The notes under the pieces: model-generated
What the model was told of the DNA's origin: nothing
Database searches by the model: none
Seen by the model: only the letters and a program-made list of their open reading frames with translations
Translations under genes and position numbers: made by a program
Origin: Prosapia bicincta
Taxonomy: Eukaryota; Arthropoda; Insecta; Hemiptera; Cercopidae
NCBI GenBank assembly: GCA_036971475.1
Contig: JBAIZL010000002.1
Coordinates: 349,083,082 to 349,147,081 of the forward strand
Reading direction: 5' to 3'
Length of the DNA stretch: 64,000 nucleotides
Part shown: positions 47,272-57,695 of the stretch, piece after piece
Layout: each line of letters opens with the position of its first letter
Numbering within the stretch: position 1 is the stretch's first letter

Positions 47272-47402
47272 AAATAATGGGGACGATTGGACATCTAGTT
47301 TGCTAACTTCATCAGTTCAACAATACACGCGTAATATTCACACAGTATTATTGGCCTAATGAAGATGGCAAACTACCTCTCGAAAAGTGCCACTATTTTA
47401 AA
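47272..47402. repeat. inverted pair of hammerhead-like motifs, family H4 (right arm)
   Basis: Mirror of 45238-45352 with further substitutions (CTAATGA for CTGACGA; stem I GTTGAA for GTTGGA). Confidence 0.35.
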
Positions 47403-47659
47403 AATTAATGTTGGACTTGTACATCAAAAGTCTTTTACTAATATTCCACATATATTTATGTATATCGAACTATCAATTATTTTAGTGACAAATTAAAATA
47501 GTTAACTCAATTTCAAACATTTTCCTTTTGTTTTAAGAGAGTCATATTTAATGTTATAATATATATTTATATAATAACTTATAACCTATATATATTGTAT
47601 ATAATGCACAATCAGAAATTAGGGATACCACTTTTAAAGATGGATAAAGGCTGAACACG

Positions 47660-47985
47660 TTCGGTAGACGTTTTTTCACCCGGGTCTGGGCCCCCAAAAC
47701 CCGCCCAGCCCTCTAGCGAACTACCTCCGTCTCACATGCGCATGGGGTTAGTATCCCTACCGTGAGTGAAGGAAACGGGATTGATTTCCCATAAACCAGG
47801 CTGACAAGTTCTTTCCATGGAGGATCAGAAGATAGAGAAATGAAACAGTACGGTAAGTGTCGCGCTAAGAGCGGGATGAAAAACCTGGTAAGATAAAAAA
47901 ACTGCCAGGAAAAATCCGTCGACACATCATGGAGGAACGTTGGAGGTTAGGATAGCCTTATGCTAGTCAATATCACGTCTTAGAA
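47660..47985 (+). repeat. dispersed repeat family R, copy 3
   Basis: GGTCTGGGCCCCCAAAACCC at the start, CTACCTCCGTCTCACATGCG, GTGAGTGAAGGAAACGGG, CTTTCCATGGAGGATCAG, GCCTTATGCTAGTC at the end. It is the mirror of copy 2 and very similar to it, because both are in arms of the same inverted repeat. Confidence 0.8.
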
Positions 47986-48544
47986 GCGACCGTGTTCTCC
48001 CTTTTTGGGCCTTGATTTAAAATATCTTTATGAAATTTTATACATTACTCCTAATCCTAAAAATTTAAAGCTACCCTTCACCCTTGTGATAAATTATTAA
48101 TACTGTATTTCCTACTAGGTTAGTTCGTTTCACAACTTACCAGTTATTCATAGAATATATTCTTCTACTGTTAAATACAGTGGCTGATATAATTATAACG
48201 CCTGATATTACGATGATCTCTACCCATGAATTACCTTGTACAACACAGCTAAAATATCTCAAAAATAAATTTCTTGTAATGATTTCGTTAATTGTTGGGA
48301 ATTGAAACTGATAATTATTCGTTATTGTGTGTGTATACGGTAGTGATGTAACACTACTAAACAAATTTGAATTTACTTTGAAAGTTGGAGAAAAAAGAGT
48401 AATAGAACAGGTCCCTTATTTCCCTCCTGTCCCTTTATAAAAACGAATGTCTCTTCCAGGCAGTAGAGAATTTATCCTGTATTGCCCCAACATAATCTCA
48501 TAATGCTACTTTCTTGTGGAGGAAACCTGGGGGCTGGGATAGCC

Positions 48545-49140
48545 TTATGCTAAGGGATAAGGAGTAATAGATGTTGAACAATACGGGTCCAATAATTAAG
48601 CCCCACTGGACTCCGGTCCGTATAGTCCGTAGTGTAGATTGAGTTTAGTCTACATCAACCTTAAACTTGCGGTTGGATAGGTATGAGCTAACTAGGTGTA
48701 TAAGACCGTCTGGAAAACCATAGTGTCGTAGTTTCACTAAGAGCCCGCTGTGAGAGACGCGGTCAAAGACCATTTTAATGTCCAGGAATGCTACCCTAGT
48801 CGAACAATAGTTGTTGAACCACTTGGTTGCATGCTCCACCATTCTCATCAGCTGATGCGTGGCCGAGTATTCTGTCCTTCCAAGCGTCCAGGGAGTATTG
48901 TGTCTGGAGTATAGCATTGTAGATGTTTGAGAGATAAGTGATCGCTTTCTCCGTGAGATGTTTCAGCCTTGTGTTGGTTATGGTGTTTGGTCCAGGAGGT
49001 TTCCTGGAGTTTGTTGTGAAATCACCCAATCTATCCACTACTTTAATCGTCCTTGTATTTTCGAGGCACAATACATGGTGGGGCAGTTTTGGTCCCCCCA
49101 AGATATCTCCGGATGTTTATAAAGTCATTCGATTATAAAG
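48545..49140 (-). pseudogene. Jockey-type LINE reverse transcriptase relic
   Basis: The minus strand reads KPPGPNTITNTRLKHLTEKA, ITYLSNIYNAILQTQYSLDA (RT block 1), VAFLDIKMVFDRVSHSGLLV (palm A; the normal D-x-x-x-A-F-D is now DIKMVFD), YLSNRKFKVDVD, and, after a stop, GVQWGLIIGPVLFNIYYS (normally G-V-P-Q-G-S-I-L-G-P). The YxDD block is not present because the inverted-repeat element cuts in near 48545. It is a different and more decayed LINE than the one at 41.4-44.2 kb. Confidence 0.85.
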
Positions 49141-49790
49141 AGAGCTTCACTAAATCCTTCACCTTGGTTGCCATGTAAATAATATTAAGGATTGTATTTG
49201 GATTTGAACTCCTTACTTATGTCTATAAAGCGATGTTGATCTGGGTAGGGATCTATAATGGCAGGGAGTTTGTCCACTGCCTGGTAGTGTTTGTGTTTTT
49301 ATTTGTAGCTAAGTAGGTCTTTGGCGAGTCGTCTACCGATTTGTGGACATCTGTGACCTTCTACGCTGGCTACTGCGCAGACAACCTTCACAGGGTCGAC
49401 GATCTTGCGTTTCGCCTCGGTTTCGGTTCCGGAGTCGGGCTGACGACTCTGTTTCTTCCTCTTCTGTGCCTTACAACGGACCGATATCCGGCATCTTCCT
49501 AGGCTAATTAGGCAGTAGACCCCTCCGTCATAGTGTCATCAGTTCCTAGCTCTGATGGGCAGTATGCGCTGACAGGAGTAACTGGTCGAGATGGGTCCTT
49601 AGAGGTCTTCTGTAGTCGCGGAAGACCCCTCAGAGTCCTATACTCCTTCAAAGAGGTGGCCGTGCCCTGAGAAGGAGCTTGTCCCCATTTACTCGGCCCC
49701 GCCGCTTAGGGTTTCATGTTGTCCCTCTTTAGTCGCCAAGCCTATGAGAGGAAAGATAGCAAGTCGGTCAATAGGCCCAGCTTGTATAGA
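49141..49790 (-). pseudogene. Jockey-type ORF1 (gag-like) remnant, degraded
   Basis: Broken minus-strand frames give QPDSGTETEAKRKIVD followed by KHYQAVDKLPAIIDPYPDQH and a YLHGNQGEGFSEALFIIE-like end, the type of basic linker and C-terminal block seen in gag-like ORF1 proteins of Jockey elements. Zinc knuckles are not clearly preserved. The region is distinctly GC-richer than the rest. It is joined directly to RT block 1, so endonuclease sequence has been lost. Confidence 0.45.
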
Positions 49791-50062
49791 AAGGGGAGTT
49801 ATTGCAGGGACAGAGGTTATCTATTATTAACCTAAGTAATAGAAATAAATCAAAGTAGAACAATTGAATTAGACTGAACTTAGACTGCTACAAGCCAGGC
49901 ATTATCTGGGGCTCTATTACTAAATTTAAAACCTAAAGAGTTTGTCACTTGATTTAAGTCTTTACACTAACCTAGCACTAGTCTATAAACACTGAAGCTA
50001 TGGAGAATTTGTTGTAAGTTGCTTTAATTCCTACCTCGTTTGTATATAATGTAGACCTAGAC

Positions 50063-50501
50063 CAGACGAATTCACTACGCGGCCCGCGGTTCGCATTCGG
50101 CCCTAAGAACACTTTTTTTGCGGCCCTCAGAGTGTTAACATTTTGAGAAATTCTGTTTCTTCGCAACCTGTTAACATATATGCAATTTTAGAGTTTTAAA
50201 GATATACCGCCCATCGGTATCAAAGAATTAACAAATTCAGATAGGCTATTCCTGCATTTAAGTGAAATACATATTCCTACATTTTTAAATGCAAAACCTT
50301 TGAATTATTTTAGTGATGTAATACATGTATGTTATGATAATATTGTTTGTAAGGTATTCAATGCAACTTGTAGGCCCTAAGGAAACCTTTATGCAAACTA
50401 CTCTGCCCTCTAAGTAGGCTATGTGTAGATGTTTGTGGCGGGGCACAAAAATACATCGGCGGGCCACAGGCATCCCGCGGGCCTCATGTTGCCGACCCCT
50501 G
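50063..50501. mobile_element. small hAT-like element (439 bp)
   Basis: The left terminus is CAG followed after 13 bases by GCGGCCCGCGG. The right terminus, read inward, is CAGGGGTCGGCAACATGAGG then CCCGCGG at the same spacing. Interior blocks GCGGCCCTCAG and CGGGGCACAAA resemble the subterminal parts of hAT elements whose ends carry GGCCCGCGGGCC. No clear 8-bp duplication remains, and there is no open frame. Confidence 0.65.
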
Positions 50502-50504
50502 GTT

Positions 50505-51240
50505 TAGGGTTATTAGTTTATAGCTACTATTGCTTGTGATCAGTTATTTTGTAGGACCTTGGGTATAATTTGGTAACAAGATAGGAATAATAATAATGCA
50601 TATACTGTATAGGACACCAATAAAAGTTTGGGCTAAATTTATTTAAAGGTAATTTATTACATACCATTACATTATAGCTCATATTCTCCTAGATTTCGTT
50701 GTGTAAACTTGTTTCTGCATTTCTCTTTGCATGGATAGGACTAATTCGAACGGCCTAAACTTTCCTTTTTGAAGCACGAAGAAGATGGTTTACACAGTTT
50801 GCACATTTGCAAGAATCAAGGTGTGTAGTAGAGGTTTTCTTAAAAGATTACGACAATCATTTTGAAAAACCTGTTCGAAAAATACTTTACATATATGGAA
50901 GATGAAAATGAATGCCAGAAACCCTGATTCCACCGTGAAAATGAACATACTGTTCTAAGCCATCTTTTTCGTGCTCCAAAAAGAAAAGTTCATGCTGTTC
51001 GTATTATCCTTGCGAAGAGAAATGCAGAAACAAGTTAACACTACGGGATCTAGAGGAAAATAAACTATAATGGTACGTAATAAATTCACTATTAAATAAA
51101 TTTAGCCTAAACTTTCATTGGTTTCTTATACATTATATGGATTTGTATTATTCGTATATGGCTACCAAATTATATTCAAGGGCCTACAAAACAAATGATC
51201 ACAAGCAATAGTAGCTATAAACTAATTACCCTAAATCCTT
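50505..51240. repeat. foldback element with about 290-bp arms
   Basis: AGGGTTATTAGTTTATAGCT ... TGATCA at the left is mirrored by TGATCA ... AGCTATAAACTAATTACCCT at the right. The arms continue inward past CACCAATAAAAGTTTGGGC and GCATTTCTCTTTGCATGGAT to about 50800 and 50945, around a centre of about 140 bp. No coding potential. Confidence 0.85.
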
Positions 51241-52780
51241 TTCTTAGCCTAATAAATATTAAAAAACTTTAAAACCATACTTTAATTAAAGATATAATGG
51301 TTTTAATCAATACTGACATCGAAAATGAATGCTGTTTTTGGACGGCGACACTATTCAGTATTTTAATTATACTTTAAAATCTTATATAAAATTGTGTTTC
51401 TCCCGATTTTATTTTAATCTTTGTAAATGCGTTTCAGAAATAAATAACATTTTTGGTAGAAAGTGAATAATCCATTTTCCTTATTAAAAAGGTGGGCGAA
51501 AAGTCAACTTCTGATTGATCGATTCTTCCTACGAGTATTAACATACATAGCTTATTCCTACAAATGACAAATTACATGTACTTACCAAATTTGATCGGAC
51601 ACGATTTTGGACACGGAAATTATCGTGATAGTAGTAGGCCTATATATTTGTGTGTATGAATTTGAATACTTTTTTTTAAATTCCAGTGACCTTAAAACAA
51701 ACTTTTATCTTAGTTTCAGCCATACGTTTACCGCAATAAGTTAGTTTTCCAATGGAAATTCACTGAAAAACCAAAGTAAAAGTTTAAGTTTTAAGAAAAA
51801 TAATTTTGTACTCAGTAGATATTATAGTTAGCCATTTTTAGGTAATAGCCATTATTGAAGCCCTTATTTTCGTGAGTTTAAAAACATTGTTTTGGCTGTT
51901 CTATCTTTTATAGTTTAAAATTATTGCACTACGAATGTACATATTGTATTTAAACTTCAGTTAAACTCCATTGTAATTTATATCTCGGGGAACAAAACCT
52001 ATAATCATTGGGCGTTAAACTTTTTGAGCCGCGTTCATGCCGTAGTCTTTTCAGTATAAGAAGCACAAAACATTACTCACATTATTTTGTTTATCTTTAG
52101 GTCTTGGACATTTTTATTGTTGTGTTATACTTTTTACGTACCATGGTAGGCCTACTGTACTTATTCGATTTGTGCTATTTATTTTTCTTTTATTCTACTT
52201 CAAAATCGTTTTAGGTTAACCGGAGATACAAGTATAACTATTGGCGCTCTATATCTATGGGATCTATTTTAAGATTTGAGAATATTACCATATCAATGGC
52301 CTACCCATGTCACAATTGAATATTTGTAAATAGTTTTTACTAATAACTTTGTTTCTATTTTAAATAGTTTTATTTTTGTAATGATATTTTTATTTGTTAT
52401 TTATATTGTGCGTATTTTGTCCATTTGTTATTTGACAAAACTAAAGTCGTTTAAAAAGACATAGTCCGAAACGTTTAAAAATGAGGAAAGTTCCAATGCC
52501 TATCTCGACGTAGGTAAATGTCCTAATTTATTATGCGGTCTTTTCCCCAATTTTATGTGAAGACAATGATAGTCTATATAGGCCTACAATAATATAGTTG
52601 AGTGTGTTATGAATTATCATAATTTTTATAAATAGGCCTACCTGTTGCTCTAGGAGCGAATCAAGTATTAGCTGTAGGATTACAGGATTTTCAGTTTTGG
52701 GACTAAATTTGTCAACATTGTAATAGATTTGACAACACTGTTTGTTAGATCTAACATTTGTATGAATGACTTTCTTTATT
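51241..52780. other. no gene recognised
   Basis: AT-rich, with scattered TAGGCCTA-type short motifs, which are frequent throughout 51-63 kb. Nothing else seen. Confidence 0.5.
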
Positions 52781-52825
52781 ACTCCTGATGATGTTGGTAC
52801 TGTTTACCAACGAAAAGCTTTGAAT
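52781..52825 (+). ncRNA. hammerhead ribozyme-like motif, family H1, copy 1
   Basis: CUGAUGA (52785-52791), one U, stem II GUUGGU-ACUGUUU-ACCAAC, GAA (52812-52814), stem III AAGCUU, U as base 17, then GAAU. Core and stem II are complete. Stem I is weak here (ACUC against GAAU, one mismatch). It is single, unlike the paired copies near 60 kb, and is followed within 90 bp by a CA/CT/TA microsatellite. Confidence 0.6.
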
Positions 52826-52901
52826 TGTATAAGTCAATAAATTATTCTTGTATTTCTCTTATTTTTCCATTATTACACAAGAATACAAATACATTTTACT
52901 A

Positions 52902-53080
<179 letters not shown>

Positions 53081-53735
53081 TTATAACATAACGTTTGAGG
53101 CTAAAGAATAAATTCAGCTTATTCCAAGTGTCAGTAAGGTTAATCAGGGTTAAAAATTGTTAGTAAAATTAAGGGAAATGTAAATTTTTTAATTTGTATA
53201 ATTTGAAAGGTAAAAGTGCGACGTAAGTAAATTAATAAAGATTTAGGAAAATTAAAAGAGTTATGTGAAAGTGCATTGAAGCTGTATCAACGGTCAAGAT
53301 CCAAGGAATCGACAAACAATAAGTAGTATTTTTTTTTTCAGTAAATTTAGCCAACAGAACCTGAAAAAAACCCAGTAAATTCAGAACAATTTTAAATTCT
53401 TTTGTATAAAATAATAATCTAGTTTTTTTGTACCATGTTCTAGTTTATGAAAAAGATCCATAATAACGACCCCAGAAAAAAAAATTAACACTGTCATTTT
53501 AAAATTTATTGTAATAACCTAAAGCCTCAAGAGTCCACCTTTGTTTTTTTTTGGTAATTGTAATATCAGTTAAGGAGTAAATCTTGTCACTAAGTAGTAT
53601 TAAGTTAAATGGGTATAATGTGTGTTAATTAAGTGTCAGGAATAAATGCAAGTTATGTTAAAATTGATATTGGTGTTAATTAATTAGAATCCTGAAAGTG
53701 AGACAAAAGAGTGTTACGGTAATTAAATATATAAC
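53081..53735. repeat. left arm of a 10-kb inverted repeat
   Basis: Matches 61930-62915 in inverted orientation. Examples are TTTGAGGCTAAAGAATAAAT versus ATTTATTCTTTAGCCTCAT, CCTCAAGAGTCCACCTTTG versus GGTGGACTCTTGAGG, and GAGACAAAAGAGTGTTA versus AACACTCTTTTGTCTCA. Both arms end outward in a TA microsatellite. Divergence is substantial, so the structure is old. Confidence 0.85.
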
Positions 53736-54640
53736 CTAAAAGAAAAGTAATATTTTAAAATAACTTAGGCTATAATATATATATAAGTTATATTGAAAAC
53801 AATTCATTCATTTATACTGCTTTCATAAGAAACGTGGTATAATACTTCAAGATTTACTTTGCAAGGTAAATTTTAACAGATAATATGAAAGTCTGTAAGG
53901 GAGATGGATGAGCTTGCATTTTTTCACTAGTATACCAGGTCGTAGTTATTGCGGGTATTTGAGGTCGTATTTCAGTAAAGGAACAACACAAGTCATTAGC
54001 AACTTCAAGTTTGTTCCTTTATTTTGTTTTTATTGCAACAAGTGCTGAAAATGCTACTATTCCTTTCAAGCTGTCACGTTGGATTAGTTTTAAATTTTAA
54101 TAAATTGTGTATTTAAGTTTTAGCTAAATGAGAATTTATCTTATTTTTTTTCAACTGGTTCCGCTCCTCTTTCCTTGCTTGCCTACATGCCCCCCCCCCA
54201 GTTTGGGTACCCATGGTCTAAGTATTTATTATAAAATATGTTTAAAGAAACATGTTATCATACATGAGTTAAACCAAGTTGATTTTGAAAGGATTCGATG
54301 AGCAAATCCAACAACCGTTTTTAAAATTTACTCGTATCCATCCCCCATCAATTTATTCACCTAAAATATTTTAAAATAATCCTTCAGACAAATTTTAAGG
54401 ATGAAAGGCATTTTAAACACTCGTATTCATTGAATACATCGTGCGTGAAATATCGAGGTTATTGTAATTTGTGATTTAAAAATTCCTGTTGACAATAATT
54501 GCAAAGAAGTAAATAAAACCAATTTTAAGAGTTTATGTAACTTGTTTAATATGATAAATCACCATTGAATACATAATAAGCCTAATTCTTGTTTCTTATA
54601 AAGTAACACTACGTTTAACATACGACTAGGAAACTAATCC
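53736..54640. other. no gene recognised
   Basis: AT-rich interior of the inverted repeat. Nothing identifiable. Confidence 0.5.
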
Positions 54641-55048
54641 TAACTATTGTAATGTAATAATATTTCAAGTAATAATCCTAACAATTTTAGTATAATAACC
54701 CTAAATTGTGTACTGTAATAATCTTGGGTATTGTAATGTAGTAATCCTAAATATTACTAAATAATACTAATAATTATTGTGATGTAATAATCATAACTAA
54801 AGTAGTGTAATAATCTTAACTATTGTAGTATAATAATCGTAACTATTTTAGTATAATAATCCTAAATAATGCTAATTTTTAATTCTATCGTAGTCTAAAT
54901 ATTCTAACTATAGTAGTGTAATAATCCTAACTGTTGTAGTGTAATAATTCAAATGTTGCTAAACTTTAATCCTATTTATTGACGTATAGACTAATAATTC
55001 TAACTATTGTGTAATAATCCTAATTATTGCTGAATAGTATATTATTCC
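54640..55048. repeat. degenerate 23-25-bp minisatellite
   Basis: Recurrent TAATAATCCTAACTATTG and GTAGTGTAATAATC phrases, at least 14 imperfect copies with many small indels. Confidence 0.8.
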
Positions 55049-55059
55049 TAATCGTCCTG

Positions 55060-55375
55060 TAGGTCTTTTCATCCTGTTCTTAGTGCGACACTTACTGTAC
55101 TGTTTCATTTCATTATCTCCTGATTCTCCATGGAAAGAGTTTATGAGCTTGGTACATGGGCAATCAATTCCGTTTCCTTCATTCGCACTAGAGATACTAA
55201 CCCGATGAGCATGTGAGACGAAGGTAGCTCTCTAGAGGTTGGCTGCCACGAAGGCTGGACGGGTTTTGGAGGCCCAGACCCGGGTGAAAACAAAATCGAT
55301 TTTCCATGGAAAGAGCTTATGAGCTTAGTACATCAGCAAACAGTTCCGTTTCCCTCACTGGCGGTAGGTAACTTA
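55060..55375 (-). repeat. dispersed repeat family R, copy 4 with a partial second copy
   Basis: Inverted copy with CTCCATGGAAAGAGTTTATG, CGTTTCCTTCATTCGC, ATGTGAGACGAAGGTAGC and GGTTTTGGAGGCCCAGACCC. A second partial piece (55295-55370, TTTCCATGGAAAGAGCTTAT ... TCACTGGCGGTAGG) is attached in the same orientation. Confidence 0.75.
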
Positions 55376-56245
55376 TACAGTTTTATAAGATAATAATTCA
55401 ATATCAGAAAGCCGATCTACGATCGAGTCAGACTCCAATTTATGAAGAAATTTTATAAAAAATATTTAGAAAATATTTATTTTAGTAAATAAATTGAAGT
55501 AAGTAAGACTTTGTATCATTTATAATAAATTAATAACGTTTAAAAGTCAATACGAATTTTAAAATCTATCATAGGCTATCCTTAACCACTTAACGATTAT
55601 TCTCACATTTCCTTCCCAAAAAAAGTCATATTTTTTATTGTAAATTTCTAATCCTCTCTATATTTCATTAGAAAACTGCCTTAATTGAAAAACTGTTTTT
55701 TAGTATAATAAGGGTTGAAAAATCTGTCATAAATACCACTAAAATATTAACCCGAGTTAATTCGGAATTTTACAACCGTATTTTAATAAATGATATATAA
55801 CATGCAATAGTTATTTATCTACCATCTTATATAATAAAATGTTATATATGCATATAGGTTAGAACTTTGATGTGATTGTACAGCGAAAAAAATGTAAGAT
55901 ACGTTCTCAAACATTGCTGCTTTTGGATGTAGTTTGACAGTTACACGGTAAATGTTTCACTTTTACACTCGTAAAAAAAATTAATTCATTTACACAAAAA
56001 AATATGCACTAAATATATACACTTTATCAATACATATCTACATAAATGTACATAGAATGTGTAAAAATGGTTTTATATATTTTCGAGAGTAGATGGTAAA
56101 TTTTGAAACATAGATTAACACAAAGTGCTACATAACGATCAGGGCAGAAATATCTGAATTCCCTCCTTTTTTTTGCCGTTTGCGTCATATGGTCGAGCAT
56201 AATTTACACATTGTTTCGTTGGATTTGTTTTTTTGGTAGTTTGTG
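55376..56245. other. no gene recognised
   Basis: AT-rich DNA without identifiable features. Confidence 0.5.
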
Positions 56246-56249
56246 GTAG

Positions 56250-56815
56250 TATCTTTGAAAAGTGACGCCGTGTTAGCCTTATGGGTGTTGTTTTAGTCTT
56301 ATGGGTGTTGTGTTAGCCTTGTGGGTGTTGTGTTAGCCTTATGGGTGTTGTGTTAGTCTTATGGGTGTTGGGGACTTATAGGTTTGAAGAAGACAAAACA
56401 AATTTGGAAAAGTGACGCCGTGTTAGCCTTATGGGTGTTGTGTTAGTCTTATGGGTGTTGTGTTAGTCTTATGGGTGTTGTGTTAGCCTTATGGGTGTTG
56501 TGTTAGCCTTATGGGTGTTGGGGTTGAGCTAGGACTTATAGGTTTGAAGAAGACGAAACAAATTTGGAAAATTGACGCCGTGTTAGCCTTATGGGTGTTG
56601 TGTTAGTCTTATGGGTGTTGTGTTAGCCTTATGGGTGTTGTGATAGCCTTATGGGTGTTGGGGTTGAGCTAGGACTTATAGGTTAGAAGAAGACGAAACA
56701 AATTTGGAAAAGTGACGCCGTGTTAGCCTTGTTGGTGTTGTGTTAGTCTTATAGGTGTTGTGTTAGCTATATGGGTATTGAGGTTGAGCTAGGACTTATA
56801 GGTTTGAAGATATCT
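56250..56815. repeat. compound minisatellite: 20-bp units in higher-order blocks
   Basis: The basic unit TGTTAGCCTTATGGGTGTTG is repeated 5, 5, 4 and 3 times in four successive blocks. Each block is introduced by AAAAGTGACGCCG (near 56257, 56409, 56569, 56709) and closed by a GAGCTAGGACTTATAGGTTT, GAAGAAGACGAAACAAATTT segment. The unit length is not a multiple of three, so it is not a coding repeat. Confidence 0.95.
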
Positions 56816-57600
56816 AGTAAAAAACAACGCGCATAAAAATTAACTAAGCTTTGTGAACTAAAGGAAGAATTAACGACAACTGTCGATAAGAGTGAGTGAA
56901 TGAACTGACTGTTAGTGTCAATGACAAAATGCTTGGACACCCAAAAATGTAGTTGGCATAATATTGTAAACAAATGTCAGTTAATCCCGGCTCTAAATAG
57001 TCTGTGACATGACATGGAACCTTAACTATTCCTGCGTTTACATTATAGATAAAAGTTTTGTGAATTACTAATATTAGATTTTAAAAATTGAAAAGACTTT
57101 AATACGTAATTATTTTATTATAAATGTTAAAAAATGTTATTTTCATTTATTCGCTAAAAAATATTTCCTGATTTTTAAATATCTTAATTTTAATTAATAA
57201 TAATAATAAATAATAAATAATTTAGTAATTATTTTTAATTAATGTTATTAAATATAATGTTTTAAATTTCAGACTCAAATGGAGTATGACCCGATCGTAG
57301 ACCAATTTCTATATAGACCTATAGACCACAAAATATAGGCTATGAAAATTTTTGTGAAACCAACTTGGCCTACTCAATCTAATCTTTATATGATTGGTTT
57401 TGTTGAAATAATCTGCCATACGTTTACAGCAATTAAAATATTACATTTTGTGTGAACATTTCATTTATTAAGTATTGATTTACAATTAAATGCTTGAACA
57501 ATTGCACATTGTCCTCTTTATACTTTATTGATAGTCTATAATGTTTGTACCTCTTTTATGTAACTCGGCACACGAGTAATTATTTTCGATTTCCGCAGGA
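56816..57600. other. no gene recognised
   Basis: AT-rich DNA without identifiable features. Confidence 0.5.
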
Positions 57601-57695
57601 AAAAAACACCAATGCTCACAGCATTGAATAATGCACTAATCTAGTGGGAAACGCGTCTGCTGAAAAATATCAGTAGGTATTCGTAGTGGTTTTTA
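57601..57695 (+). ncRNA. hammerhead-like motif, family H3, best copy
   Basis: In order: stem I CAGCA (57619-57623), core-position bases UUGAAUA, AUG, stem II CACUA-AUC-UAGUG, G, GAA (57648-57650), stem III ACGCGU, C17, stem I closing UGCUG. The helices pair as in a type I hammerhead, but where CUGAUGA is expected this family reads UUGAAYA. Bases 3 and 8, which normally pair as C-G in the active core, are therefore changed. The rest matches the dispersed foldbacks at 0.5, 8.6 and 9.4 kb. Confidence 0.45.

Larger units (their letters stand above)
41176..48543. repeat. large inverted-repeat structure (7.4 kb including a LINE insertion)
   Basis: Outer ends CTATCCTAGCCCCCAGG (41179) and CCTGGGGGCTGGGATAG (48527-48543) are inverted. 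The left arm (41176-41368 plus 44192-45405) and right arm (47227-48543) match over about 1.3 kb: the ATTATGAGATTATGTTGGGG block, the GTTTAGTAGTGATACGTCAC block, repeat R, and the pair of motifs near the inner ends. The 1.8-kb centre (45406-47226) has no recognised gene. It could be a non-autonomous TIR element; no target duplication was identified. Confidence 0.8.
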
